Assembly (NCBI RefSeq): GCF_001039355.2
Contig: NW_019773803.1
Span: 112,326 to 141,733 of the forward strand
From: Lingula anatina
Taxonomy: Eukaryota; Brachiopoda; Lingulata; Lingulida; Lingulidae
Length of the DNA stretch: 29,408 nucleotides
Reading direction: 5' to 3'
Shown: piece by piece, positions 18,365 to 28,273 of the stretch
Layout: every line of letters begins with the position of its first letter
Position numbering within the stretch: the stretch's first letter is position 1
Program-made: the position numbers and the translations under genes
The notes under the pieces: generated by a model
What the model saw: only the letters and a program-made list of their open reading frames with translations
What the model was told of the DNA's origin: nothing
Databases searched by the model: none

Positions 18365-18510
18365 GGGAGAAACCCTGTGTACTGTCCTGTAGAGGAGGGG
18401 AATTTGTCCCGGATCCTCCACACACAACAGGAGGGGATCACTCTACGATCTCCCACAGCTGTGAGCTTATGATACAGTGGTAACATATCACTGTGCCGTC
18501 ATTTGTCCAC
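18365..18510 (-). mobile_element. tRNA-derived SINE-like segment, copy B
   Basis: Counterpart of 15820-15965. The A-box-like GGCACAGTG is at 18489-18497. The B-box-like element reads GAGTGATCCCC here. About 55 bp present in copy A upstream of this segment are missing. Confidence 0.35.
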
Positions 18511-19106
18511 CCTGAGTTTCTTTTTGTAAAAGGTCTCAAGTTGTTATGTTGGCGTTGTTTGTTTCAGTACTTTGTTTGTTGTTTGATCATGGTGAGGGAG
18601 TATTATATATACACTTTAAAAAATTTTAGCCATCCTTGTTTGTAATCTTCCGAAGCAGTTTGCTGTTTTGTTCATTTGTTTGAGTAAGAGGGTTTTTGTG
18701 TCTACTGCTGATATGTCTAGCAGAATCGTGTGCGATATCTGTCACCAAATCTGTGCTTAGTTCTTACAGATACTGCGGGGTATATTTTACTCTAAGGTCT
18801 CTAATCTGTCTGCTGAAGATTCAAGGTTCCAATTCCTGACTCTATTTGTTTCTAGGCTGCCACCTGGTTTTATACCTCATATATTGGAGTGACAGACCGT
18901 GTGGCCACAAATTATCGCAACTTTAGATAAAGGGTAATAAAGTGAAATAAAATTAAAGTTGACTGGGACCAATTAAAGTGATAGGAACAATTACATTACT
19001 ACTTATGTGCCCATGCCCGCGACTTCATTAAAAAGTATTACACTTATCAGAAATTTTCTGCGGTCTGCACAGTTCCTGTATGAAAGAGATTGAAAAGTAA
19101 TGTCAC

Positions 19107-19505
19107 TCATGAGAGGATAGCACAATTGTGTACCCTTTTGATTGGGCCACAAATATTTTTTATCAATTCTCTAGTTCCATCCAAAAGATTACAGCTGACA
19201 AAATGCCCTACTGCATAACTGTGTCCAAATAGCAGTGACCTGTTGTGAGGTAATGTTTTCTTTGCTGATTTCAAATAGAATGTCTCAGTTTCTGAACCTG
19301 GAACTAATTGCTTCACTAGATTTGGTAATTGTTGGTGAATAACAACAGCAGATGAAATCTGTAATTCCTCAGAGCTTGTCCCATGGAGTATTTTTCTTAA
19401 ATCCCCATTAAGGTCTTCATAGAAAAAACAAGACTGTGTCCATAAGGGACCCAATTCAATTACTTTGTCACATAAATGAACAAGGCATTGTACATTGTAA
19501 ATTTC
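19107..19505 (-). pseudogene. CACTA-like (DUF4218-type) transposase segment
   Basis: The minus frame reads NVQCLVHLCDKVIELG, then GPLWTQSCFFYEDLNGDLRK and ILHGTSSEELQISS, followed by LPNLVKQLVPGSETETF. This matches N.H.L.HL...V...GPLW..S.F.FE..NG.L....HGT..V..QI, the DUF4218-type segment of animal CACTA-like proteins. The frame then runs HFVSCNLLDGTRELIKNI and breaks just before 19107. Together with 7531-7813 and the C-terminal modules it shows most regions of one family, though in scattered, separately truncated pieces. Confidence 0.75.
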
Positions 19506-19610
19506 ATTTCAAGGTAAATACAAACAATCAATCTGAGCACAAAATAATTTCAAGGAAGCTCTTCCTCTGCTACCTACAACAGAATGAAAAACATACTAGC
19601 TGTTTTCATT

Positions 19611-19768
19611 TATGCATTTGTAAATAAAATGGACTGTCGGTACTTGATGCTGGTTTGTTTAATCTGAAGAACCTTTTTAGCAACATTTTCAAGTGTATTC
19701 TCCAAAATGGAGGCAACTGCAAACCTCTCCTGTTTCCCATATTCAAAAATGTGAGTAAATGTCCTATG
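19611..19768 (-). CDS. Exon-like open segment, unknown family
   Basis: After acceptor TATTTTATTTCAG (AG at 19769-19770), the minus strand encodes HRTFTHIFEYGKQERFAVAS, then ILENTLENVAKKVLQIKQ and a stop at 19611. The composition is protein-like and helical, and the acceptor tract is strong. No donor before the stop, so this may be a terminal exon or a relic. It lies upstream of the CACTA-like segment on the same strand and could belong to the same element. Confidence 0.4.
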
Positions 19769-19919
19769 CTGAAATAAAATAACACTATAAGGTCAAATAC
19801 AAGTAAATATGTTTTTTTACTGTTATACTAATGTAGAGAAATGGCAGGTTTCATATTAGCAATATAATTAGGTACAGTTAATAGTTCGCCAGTACAGTTT
19901 ACGTCTGTCTAATTTTTCA

Positions 19920-20215
19920 TCAAGGATCAATTAGACTATTGTAATAGGCTTCCTTTGTGTCCTTTATCAGTTTATTTACCAGAGCAGACTGAGCCTTATA
20001 ACCATTTGTATTATCCTGCTTAGGAGTAATTCTCATTTTAGCATATAATTTCTTTTTTCTTAGAATTTCATGCCGTAACCTGTCACAGGACCAAGGCTTG
20101 TCATTTGCTTTAATACTTCTTATTTTTTTGTGGTATGTACTTCTTAAAGATAGATAGTAGTTTGTCTGTAAAGTTTCTAGCAATTTCATGCACATTATCT
20201 AAGTGTCGAAAAAAG
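19920..20215 (-). pseudogene. LINE ORF2 linker fragment (between endonuclease and RT)
   Basis: From 20210 the minus strand reads DNVHEIARNFTDKLLSIFKK, then after a frameshift IRSIKANDKPWSCDRLRHEI, LRKKKLYAKMRIT and NKLIKDTKEAYYNSL. The order NF...LL.....(P)....I..NDKPW....R..IRKR.RL.KK...........YK..R..VN..I...K..Y..NL is characteristic of the segment before the reverse transcriptase in jockey/CR1-like LINEs. It is a second, independent LINE fragment, not the one at 1638-2545. Confidence 0.75.
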
Positions 20216-20689
20216 TTTTCTCAATCAAAGCCATTTATTTCATTATTTATTCCTACTACATTAGCTTATCATATTTCCAAATAGTCTTTTGTAGTGGTTG
20301 CTGTTGGTTAATTATTAGTCTGAAGATCCCCAGAGAAAGGAGATAGCGCGTTAACATAAGAAAGTTCTAATTTATTTTTGGGGGGTTTTACGGCCGCTAT
20401 TTTCCTTTCCACCTCCAGTCCGGTATGGAGCAAACTGAAGTTGTTTGGCCATCAGGCTGTCAACTTCTTTTTTTGTATTGAAGTATTGAAATTTCTCAGG
20501 AGACATTCTGCAATTGTACAAAAGGTTACAAAATTCCTTTTTCACATAACTATTATAATGTGATTGATATTTTACAACTAACCATTATGATACAGTTGAG
20601 CCCACTTATTGTCATACCCTTGGTTCCTGACAAATTTATGAAATTATAAATCTATAAGCTGCCCCAAAATCATAAAGGACAAATATTCA
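20216..20689. other. No gene recognised
   Basis: AT-rich sequence with short plus-strand frames that have no motif or splice support. Confidence 0.4.
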
Positions 20690-21060
20690 CGGCCGGATTC
20701 TGCATGCAGAGACAAACATGACAAGATGGCCGCCCTCACTCAGGTTAGAATATAATTCACTAGGGAAACATGATGATCTTGCCTTGCTGTGTCAGTACAG
20801 CTTTCTTTTAGTTGAATATCTGAACACTGGTATTCTAAAAACTGGTTTTTTTCTGACAAATGTTAATAGAGCAAAAGATGTCTTACCGTTACACACTCGT
20901 CCGTTTCAATGTGCCGTTGCTTCTCCAGCGCTCGCACAGCAAAGCTTTGAATATACCGCCAGCCGCGCCGGGAGCTTGCGCACACAGAGAATAACCTCGC
21001 TCTGACGCCTGATGTCACGATTATCAACTTTCCTGCTCCCGCCAGTCTGAGTTTTATGTT
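20690..21060 (+). promoter_or_regulatory. CpG-richer promoter-like patch with possible first exon
   Basis: CAAGATGGCCGCC at 20723-20735 matches a YY1-type motif (AAGATGGCNGCC) overlapping a strong start-codon context, as in many TATA-less promoters. Six codons (MAALTQ, 20726-20743) run into CAG|GTTAGA, a plausible donor. CpG dinucleotides cluster at 20900-21010 (GCGCTCGCACAG, AGCCGCGCCGGGAG, GCGCACAC). No downstream plus-strand exon could be identified, since the N at 21097 follows. Confidence 0.3.
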
Positions 21061-21096
21061 AGGTTAGGACATCATAAGGGGCAACTCACAAAATTA

Positions 21097-21097
21097 N
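21097..21097. other. Ambiguous base (N), probable sequence join
   Basis: The third single N, directly followed by the second copy of the 146-bp repeat. Confidence 0.8.
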
Positions 21098-21100
21098 TTC

Positions 21101-21246
21101 TTGTTGATTGCATTTTTACAGCTTGTCAAGCACAAAACTGATGGCTATGTCCCTTATTTTGTGTATGTGGGGGTCTATACGAATGCGCTTGCTCCAGCTG
21201 GTGGTACAATATTCGGAGGCGGTATCGCCTCTCTGATCCTCTAGTT
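21101..21246 (+). repeat. 146-bp repeat, copy 2
   Basis: Indel-free match to 101-246 with six substitutions. The 41-codon plus frame and its TAG are kept. On the minus strand an open frame runs in from 21391 (SANRYKAKLELCRQEISHLV) through the repeat to 21116; I see no family support for it. Confidence 0.85.
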
Positions 21247-21511
21247 GGCTGTGGAAATGGCATTTGTTTCTGCCCATTCTGGATATGATCTCAAGTACAA
21301 GGTGGGAAATTTCCTGTCTACATAGCTCCAGTTTTGCCTTATATCTGTTTGCCGAATCTGGACGAAGTCCTTCCTCGTACTGAAACGCCATTTTACCTTT
21401 TGAACTATATAAAATTCACTTTTTTTTTTAAGAGCCCTTTTGTCATATCTCTATTGCAGTACATGGCAAGATGGTGCCTAATGGCCGATTTTGCCTCCAC
21501 GTGGTTGGTTG

Positions 21512-22089
21512 CTAGGGACTATTTCTGGTTGTGATGTCATTCCAACTGCGAGAATAGTTAGATGCTTCAAAGGCATAAATCACCTCATCCCTAACCTCTA
21601 TCAACTTTTTATCTAATAATGACAAAAACTTGGTGTCATTTATTAGGTATAAGGAATCTATGATGGACTTCAGTAATACAAGACCTTGTCTTTCTTAGAC
21701 TCTGGTAGGTCTGCTACTTCTATGGCATTAGTGAATACATCAGAGCTACACTGTGGTGTGTTCATAGAGCTACTGGAACTATCTATTTTGTCACTATCAG
21801 GGGATAGTGTGGGGTTAGACCTGTACTTTAAGGAGAGTTCCTCCCAACTACATGTTACATTTTGGAATATGTCACACATATGTTTGCAGGGCAATGCATG
21901 GAGCAGCCAGTCTTTGCAAGTGCAAAATGGAAAAGCTTTTTCATCACCCATGTTCACCTCATACAGTTGTCCTGCACTCCTGACTGTATACGTTTTGTTA
22001 CCTAAGGCAGTGATGCTGTCCTTGGCAGAGGCATAAGCTGTTCTTTTCATCATTGAAGCCATGCTTTCTGCACCAGCTCTGAATGTAGT
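21512..22089 (-). pseudogene. SWIM zinc-finger protein fragment (transposon-type)
   Basis: An acceptor (CATTTTAG, AG at 22090-22091) starts the frame TTFRAGAESMASMMKRTAYA. It continues to YTVRSAGQLYEVNMGDEKAF and FCTCKDWLLHALPCKHMCDI. C-x-C-x(11)-C-x-H is the SWIM zinc-binding motif used by MULE-like transposases and related proteins. SWEELSLKYRS and a Ser-rich tail follow, to a stop at 21670. A second frame continues the expected helical end (KSIIDSLYLINDTKFLSLL) to 21512, so one frameshift near 21680 splits the gene. It may be part of the same element type as the Ulp1-like relics, since SWIM and Ulp1 modules often occur together. Confidence 0.7.
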
Positions 22090-22361
22090 CTAAAATGCAC
22101 ATTTACAATGTTTACACTTTTTTTTTATATTGAGTTAATAAAATATATTACATTATTTAGCTAAAATATGCAAACTACAGTTAATCCTCATTATCTTGAA
22201 CTCCATGGGACCAAGAAAAAACTTAATACTTAAGTAAGGTAAAATACTCAAAGAATAAGTGTTTGGGACTCACAAGTCACTTCAACATATCCATGGTATT
22301 CCAGATATCAGTGTTCGTAATAGTACTAATACCATAGTTTCTGTAATGATGATTTTCTTAC

Positions 22362-22509
22362 CTTTCATCATTTGTATTTTCTCCTTAATGAGACTTGGCA
22401 TCAAGTCACCAGGTTTTGCTTTAGTGAGACCCTGCCCCCTTGACAATGCCAGTTCTTCATTCGAGAAGAGCAGAGGGATCAGTTTTAGGCATAGGGCATA
22501 TCCAGTTTT
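22362..22509 (-). CDS. BEN-domain-like exon
   Basis: A 148-nt minus-strand exon lies between acceptor AAATTTCAAG (weak) and donor ATGAAAG|GTAAGA (strong). It reads KTGYALCLKLIPLLFSNEEL, ALSRGQGLTKAKPGD, then a KEKIQMMK end. LL..LFS.EEL..SRG.G...K.G....L...KI..(I/M)K is the first half of a BEN domain, a DNA-binding fold in chromatin factors that is also carried by some mobile elements. The second half was not found downstream, where the SWIM relic begins 270 bp on. The exon is clean and could be functional. Confidence 0.55.
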
Positions 22510-22524
22510 CTTGAAATTTGCCTT

Positions 22525-22790
22525 AGGAGAGTGCAACAAATGTGCAGTAAACTTAATTATTTTTCACAGTCTGCAGAAAGTGTGCAGTTAACTTAAAATG
22601 TCCACCCATAGTGTGCAACAAATGCGCAATTTTCTTGAATTTTCTTTAGGAGTGTGCAACAAATGTGCAGAAAACTTAATTTTTTTATAATGTGGAGAAA
22701 GTGTGCAGCAAACTTGTAACTTCAAGTTAGAGCATGCGGCAGGTATGCAAGTAACTTAGAAATTTTATGAAGCATGCAGCAAACTGAATT
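22525..22790. repeat. Degenerate GTGTGCARCAAAYTT repeat
   Basis: Many variants of GTGCAACAAATGTGCAG, GTGTGCAGTTAACTTA and GTGTGCAGCAAACTT occur in one orientation, with a loose higher-order period of about 120 bp (22529 and 22650). Spacing is irregular. It resembles a decayed minisatellite; similar words occur at 5545-5620. Confidence 0.65.
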
Positions 22791-23307
22791 TCTTTGAGTG
22801 GTGATATTGAATTTTACATTATTTCAAAAACAAAATTATTTTCTTTAATTAATCTTCATTAAGAAAACTTACGTACATTTCAAGTTATTTTTATAAAAGT
22901 GGTGATGTATTCAATGTATAAAGTGGATATATTTCACAAAGAAATACAACCATTGAATAAGAAAACTTACACATACATTTTCAATTTTTATTGTCAGTTT
23001 TAAAAAAATTCTACAAGTATAGAAAACTACATAACTCACTACATAATAACTGATTAATGATACACATATACCACAAAATGATCCACACATTTTATCACAT
23101 TCCTTTAAGTTTGGTGGTTCGCATTCATACAAAGAAGAACTACCGTGAAAATTAACACTAACACAAGCTCCAAAAATTTGTTCTATGTTTATGGCTACTA
23201 TGTTTTGACTTGTACATGAATCGGAATTTATTATACTGTGAAGTGTATTGTGCAGGGTGTTCTTTTCCTGTGAATGGTTGTACTTGGGACTTCTAGTACA
23301 ACCATTC
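22791..23307. other. No gene recognised
   Basis: AT-rich; the 73-codon minus frame at 22911-23132 has a hydrophobic bias but no motif or splice support. Confidence 0.35.
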
Positions 23308-23481
23308 TCAGTCTTGCTTGTTGTGGTTGGGGATCAGCTCCTTTTGATCCATGATGTTTCTGTTTTGTAATTGTCTGACTATGTTGTTTTCTTGACGTCT
23401 ATGCAAGAGGTACTTGGAGATTTTCAGGCTCCACCATGTAACACCAAGACTATGCTTGTCATCGGACCACTTAACTGCCAT
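23308..23481 (-). CDS. 57-aa ORF or exon sharing its start with the TTAA MITE
   Basis: ATG at 23481-23479 opens MAVKWSDDKHSLGVTWWSLK, then ISKYLLHRRQENNIVRQLQN and a polar end before TGA. An AG acceptor (TTTAGTATAG) precedes it. The first ten codons and the preceding AGTATAGCCATCT are clearly similar to the interior of the MITE at about 5990-6030, where the same reading gives MEVTWSEDK. A V.WS.D.S...V-type N-terminus occurs in BEN-type proteins, and a BEN-like exon lies downstream. The product is either a domesticated or element-derived protein start, or an exon from which the MITE captured sequence. Confidence 0.45.
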   Translation of the reverse strand: MAVKWSDDKHSLGVTWWSLKISKYLLHRRQENNIVRQLQNRNIMDQKELIPNHNKQD

Positions 23482-23588
23482 AGATGGCTATACTAAATAT
23501 AAAGAAGTTGTTTATTTTGATAATTGTGTTCAAACTGAAATGGTTGGCCATGATCAGAGTCTAAAATAGAAGCATTTACCATCTTTAC

Positions 23589-23811
23589 CTGCTTTGATGA
23601 TTCTGTTTTCTCTTGTAGTGGCCATTATTATTATTGGAAGTTCACCTGAAATGCCATCCTCAGTACTTATGAGAAAGAGATTTTCAGCAATATCTTTTGT
23701 CTTTGATGTTTCCTCCTCTAACTGTTCAGTCAAAAAGAGGAATTCCTCACTGTTGGAGGAGAAAACAGCAATGAGAGCCAATATTTGTTCTATTTCCATG
23801 GTTGGTTGTAT
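23589..23811 (-). CDS. Acidic coiled-coil exon, unknown gene
   Basis: This 223-nt exon has acceptor TTCATTCCAG and donor AAAGCAG|GTAAAG. It encodes IQPTMEIEQILALIAVFSSN, then an acidic heptad-like stretch (LTEQLEEETSKTKDIAENLF), and ends ATTRENRIIKAG. It starts in phase 0 and ends in phase 1. An in-frame ATG at 23799 could be the start codon. I recognise no family. The next exon-like ORF (23308-23481) does not match its phase, so the two may not be consecutive. Confidence 0.45.
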
Positions 23812-24850
23812 CTGGAATGAACAAAAAAGGCATACCTTATTATAAATCTAAACAGTGTACTTGTTATATATTGCATAAAACATTTAATTGTAGTGAAATA
23901 ACACGACTAAGGAGAGAGTAAACCTAGGTAAGAGTGGTTTTAGGAGGCCAAATACACATAAACAGTATATGTATTCTTGTTGTTCAGGATAAAAGCATGC
24001 ATGTATGCTTTTGTATTCAATGGATGCATATACAGTGATATGGAAATGTTATTGAAATAACTTGTTTAAAATATAGAGACTGTTTAGTAAGAATTAACAC
24101 AAAAATTAACAGTAGTTCACCTCCACATTTCTGCTGTCATTAATGTGACAAACCAGTCTTTTTTCATACAAATTATAACTGATGCTGCCTTTAGTTTTCT
24201 ACACAGCTGCCAACTTTTACAGGCATATTGGAGGCGTCACGCCAGAGATTGACAGGTATGGAGTCTGTGTCTTGAACCTAAATACCTGTCAGTTTGGCTG
24301 GCTTTCCTTTTTACCATTAAATTCTTGGTACTTTCTACCTGTGAAAAGTTAAGAAGGAAGTTCAACAAAAGATACTATTAATAAATAAAATGTTAGCCTG
24401 CAATACTATGCAATGGCTTTGGAATGTTATTGCAAAATAGTTATTTGTGGTAGCTCTTGAAGATCCAGTGATAATCTTATGCAGATTTATGCTAAGGACA
24501 AATATCTCAATATGACATGATGTTGATGAAATAACATCAGTGACAAACTTAGTTAAGATCAAAACTTTAGTTTAACAATTGTTTTGGTTTTGTTATAAAA
24601 ACATTTGGGAGAGGAAACTCAATTTTTTAGTAACAGTAAACAATTTCAGACTTGGGGGTTAACAATTATAATTTTTAACCATTATAATAACACAAAAATA
24701 TGATGACTGATTCTCATGAATTTTTGACAAATATAAAGCATGTGAATGCAAGCATTTCGCTGAAGATGAAATACCTTGCATTGTCACTTAACCATTCTTT
24801 TCTATCCAATGTTTATAAGTCAGCCATCTCAAGAGTGTTGTCTCCTATGA
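23812..24850. other. No gene recognised
   Basis: About 1 kb of AT-rich, stop-dense sequence, probably intronic given the exons on both sides on the minus strand. No repeat was identified. Confidence 0.4.
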
Positions 24851-25129
24851 CTAACTTTGTGTCAGTTTTGGTAGGGAATGTGTTGACAATTCAGACCCAT
24901 CTTCAAAATGTTGGGGAAGCGGTTGGTCTTCAAGCAGCAGAGGGGATAGTTTCACAGTATCATGGGAATGGGTAGGGTCATTTCGAGTTGCGTTGTCATC
25001 TGCTACATCAAGGTTTTGCTTCTTGTGGAGATGGGACTCTAAATGAGGCTTCAGATTTGCAAAAATATTAAGAAAAGAATTAATTTCAACTGTGTCATTG
25101 CACTTTTTCATTTCATTTTCATGCTGAAT
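24851..25129 (-). CDS. Exon-like open segment after the BEN gene, phase unclear
   Basis: Strong acceptor TTGTCTTTTCCAG is followed by an open frame that contains HENEMKKCNDTVEINSFLNI, FANLKPHLESHLHKK and a Ser/Thr/Pro-rich end to a stop at 24851. The composition looks coding. The preceding exon (25299-25382) ends in a phase that would instead give four more codons and a stop (SYSA) here. So either the BEN protein ends at once and this frame is 3' UTR, or an indel separates the two. Confidence 0.35.
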   Translation of the reverse strand: MQHENEMKKCNDTVEINSFLNIFANLKPHLESHLHKKQNLDVADDNATRNDPTHSHDTVKLSPLLLEDQPLPQHFEDGSELSTHSLPKLTQS

Positions 25130-25298
25130 AGCTGGAAAAGACAATTATATGTTGCTGAACTTGATAATTGGTCTACTAGTTTGTTTTTTTTATTAAAAAT
25201 GTCAAATTTAATAAAGGTGGAAAAGTTTTGTTCAACTATAAAATTATAGAATCATTCAGTTACTAAATATTCACTACATATTTTCAGTTTTATTGTAC

Positions 25299-27169
25299 CT
25301 GGTCATATGCCACTCTCTTTTCCAAAACTCCGTCTTCTCATTTTGTAGCTTCACACTGTTGTTTTGGTCGTTGTCTAAGATCCTAATATAAAGAAGTGCT
25401 AAAATGTTAAGATTATTTTACAACTGCAATAACTCTCTCTTGCTACTTTGCCTTGTCCTCTCTCTCATTTCTTTGACGCAGATTCAGTGACCTCATCTTC
25501 TGCCTCCTCCTCCTCCTCCTCCTCCTGTTCAACTGCACTCTATATGCACTCAAATTTCCTCACCTTTTCCATCTGTTTTGTAATCGAATCTAAACAAGCA
25601 GTTAATGTGTACATAAAGAGAAAACAGAATTACAGGGTAGGTTTGAATTTATTAAACATAACTCTTTATTGAATCTCATTTTTATTGCTGAGATTTTTTC
25701 AATGAGTTCAAGGATAACATTTCACATTCTAATAGTTAACAAAATCTGATTAATATTTTATTAAAACATTTCAGTTTGTGTTGTATCTAAATAAAGAGGG
25801 ATAATACATAGAACAGCTTTGAGATATTCACTAATAAATTACCTATTGCTATTGGCTTTATAGAACTGCAAAGAGCGGTTGGCAGAGTTCATCGCTGCCA
25901 CACACTTCGCCCAAAATCCAGTTTATTTTGCATGTTGCGGGTACATCGTAGTTACGTTTTCCTCAATGAATTTAATACGATTTGGGCACATTGCCTTTTT
26001 ATTGTTCTTGCTTCTACCGTGGGAATTGTATACATTGTACCCGGGATCGGACCTCTCATCTTTGGAGAAAATCTTTCCCATTAACAGAAGTTTCAGGGGC
26101 TGGAGGATCGTACTTTGAGTTCTAGTAACTATTCCATGGATGGCATGGATGAGTCGTGTTGAGGACGGTGGGGTCGCAGTCTGAACTGTCTTTAGCATTT
26201 CCATAACAGTGTCCATTTTTTTTCATTAATTCCGCCCTCAGTCCTGCTATGGCATCCAGGCAGTCGCAGGTGTTATCTGACACTGGGAGGGGGTCATATT
26301 CCCTCGGGTCTCGTGCTGCAAGTATTTCAGGAGCCTGTAATTCAAATATTCATAAAATTATACATACACGTACTGCTTTCTGCCTCGGGAGTTAAACACC
26401 TCAAAGCTTCATTGTGTATGGGGTAGTAATACAGATATTTATATTTTTTGGACTAGTTAAAGTGTTAACGAAGAAAGAATGGCATGTGAAAAATGTTATT
26501 TATACTGCTCACCTCCTTCGTCTTTTGTTCTTTATTTGCTTTGTTTTTTGCGGACTTCCAAAGCATTGGTACCTGAAATGAATAACATAATTTGAGAAGA
26601 GTTTTACTTTTTGGTATATTGTAGTTTCAACTATTACAGAATGCATGAATTTCAAATTGTAAAGTTTTGAAAAACTTTAATAATTACACACAAAATAGAA
26701 CAGAAAAAACAATGAAGGCACATTACAATAAAGCTATTGTGCAACATTTCTAGGCTACAAACTTATAATATTTGTTCCAAAATGACTTATTAGTTAGTTT
26801 TGAACAGGTCATTCACGTTTTATAATATTATTGTGGTATTTCTCACCTCTTTCTTCTTCTGTCTGTGGGTTCCTGTTCTTCTAACAGATGACAATTGAAA
26901 TGAAAAATGGCACACATCGTATTATTTTTTGCAGTATGATAACATAAATAAATTTCTGACCTTAATGTCCAATCAATTAAAAATTAATTGGCTACGTGTT
27001 ATGAAAATTTCAGAGTTCTCACCTTTTTGAATCGTTTGTTTTTATTCCCTCTTGCTCCTTTGTCCTCTCTTCTCTGTCTTTTCTTTGACATAGTCACCTT
27101 ATCTTCCTCCTCTCCCTCGTCCTGTTTCTCTCCGCTCTCTTTGGACTCAAGTTCTATTACTTTTGGAAT
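25299..27169 (-). pseudogene. BEN-domain protein gene with one frameshift and one stop
   Basis: Minus-strand exons are 27023-27169, 26513-26572, 25843-26334 and 25299-25382, each with AG/GT borders. The first encodes an acidic then basic segment with NLS-like runs (SKKRQRRED, NKNKRFKK). The second encodes VPMLWKSAKNKANKEQKTKE. The third reads APEILAARDPREYDPLPV and CDCLDAIAGLRAELMKK, then at an A8 run (26216-26223) shifts frame to MEMLKTVQTA. The BEN core follows: GKIFSKDERSDPGYNV, NRIKFIEENVTTMYP, a TAA at 25923-25925, and FWAKCVAAMNSANRSL. The last exon (EKTEFWKREWHMT) matches in phase. A 34-nt exon-like segment (26847-26880) with good splice sites would break the frame. The two defects are either sequencing or assembly errors or true decay. 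Confidence 0.6.
25503..25526. repeat. (CCT)n microsatellite
   Basis: Eight CCT units within an intron-like region of the BEN gene; on the minus strand one frame reads poly-Glu, but stops flank it. Confidence 0.9.
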
Positions 27170-27476
27170 CTGTTTAAAAAGGAATCTAAAAATTATGGGG
27201 CACAACAAATATTTCATTGGAAGCCATGTAATCACAATTGAAATTGAACTTCATGTCCTTTTCACAGAATTTCCTAATGAGTGAATGTGATATATATATC
27301 TGGACATACTTAAAAAATCTATGCGCCTACAATACTTTAAAACATCATAGAGGCGACTAACCAATATCAGAAATAGCACTTTCCTAATGAGGAAAAACAG
27401 GACAATGTCACAAGGAATGGCAACCCTTAACACATCATATACATGTGTCTATATAAAAGGCATATTACAAAGTGTT

Positions 27477-28008
27477 TCACACCATTAGATCATAACCAAC
27501 CACGGCCACAATGGCACCAGAACCAACAAATGTTTCTGCCATAAAACTGGATACAGACAGGCTGTTGGAAGAAGAAACAAAATAATATTTCAAACTCAAA
27601 TAAAATTAAAAAATATGATTAAATAGTAGATTAATGGATTCATAAAATACTTGAATGTTTTAAAGGTTAAGTAACTTGTAATGATGGAGTCAGCTAATCA
27701 TGGGCACATTTCTCTAGAATTCTTTGCTTGGGAATGAAAGAGGCAGCACCTGGCATGATAAAACTGTTTCTGAGCCATGGCGAAAAAGGGGGGATGAATG
27801 TCTTGCCTATCAATGCATTTGTACCACTTCACAACTGCAAATATATGTGGAATATTCCTACCATTGATGAAAAGTATGTGCTTTATGAAATAAGAAATCA
27901 ACCCAGGCCTGAGATCTCTGTAATCTGTAATCTCACCATCATCACCGGCCCACGACGCCACAACGGTACAGTTCTTGTCTTCTCTATTTAACTTTGATGT
28001 AAAGTAGT
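27477..28008 (-). CDS. Two-exon C-terminal region of a transposon-type or host protein
   Basis: Exon 27750-28008 has a strong acceptor (CTTTTGGTTCAG) and donor GCCAG|GTGCTG. Exon 27477-27561 has a very strong pyrimidine tract (TTTGTTTCTTCTTCCAACAG) and ends in TGA. The phases match. The protein reads SKLNREDKNCTVVASWAGDD, RPGLISYFIKHILF, IPHIFAVVKWYK, then SSFMAETFVGSGAIVAVVGY. The W......I......RPG.(I/V).YF(I/L).H......(P)H(I/L)(F/L)A.V(K/R)WY layout is one I associate with the C-terminus of CACTA-like and related animal proteins. No stop or frameshift interrupts it, unlike the other relics, so it may be a domesticated or young copy. Confidence 0.5.
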
Positions 28009-28273
28009 CTGAACCAAAAGAAAGGGAGTCAAATTTTAAGTAAATGTTTGATAAATTATGTGGCAAAACATCCAGACCTTAGTACATGGCAGAATAAGAT
28101 TTGCAAAGAAACCTGTTGTCTTCTGTGTCCATCTAAAAATAAAAGCAACAGATGAATTTTATGCTTACTGGATCTACACTCCTGAAACTATGCTGTTGAT
28201 TGCAGCAAATCCTTTCAGCCTCACTGGGCATTCCCACAACAATGCTCGCCCACACACCTCATTGGCTGATCAC

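Larger units (their letters stand above)
17461..19205. repeat. Large duplicated block, copy B
   Basis: Aligns with 14901-17457. It lacks about 810 bp of the gag relic. It continues after 19205 into sequence that copy A loses at the N. A TTTTA/TTTA microsatellite is 66 bp here against 28 bp in copy A, and an A18 run (18343-18360) replaces a short A run. Confidence 0.85.

Noticed and set aside
20718-21005. 95-codon plus frame
   Set aside because: It reads through a good donor after six codons of the alternative frame and a CpG-rich promoter-like patch; the composition is not protein-like.
25470-25600. Poly-Glu reading frame from the CCT repeat
   Set aside because: Interrupted by stops on both sides and explained by the microsatellite.
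27511-27585. Plus-strand ATG frame of 24 codons (MAPEPTNVSAIK)
   Set aside because: Lies opposite a terminal exon with an excellent splice acceptor; no plus-strand splice or polyA support.
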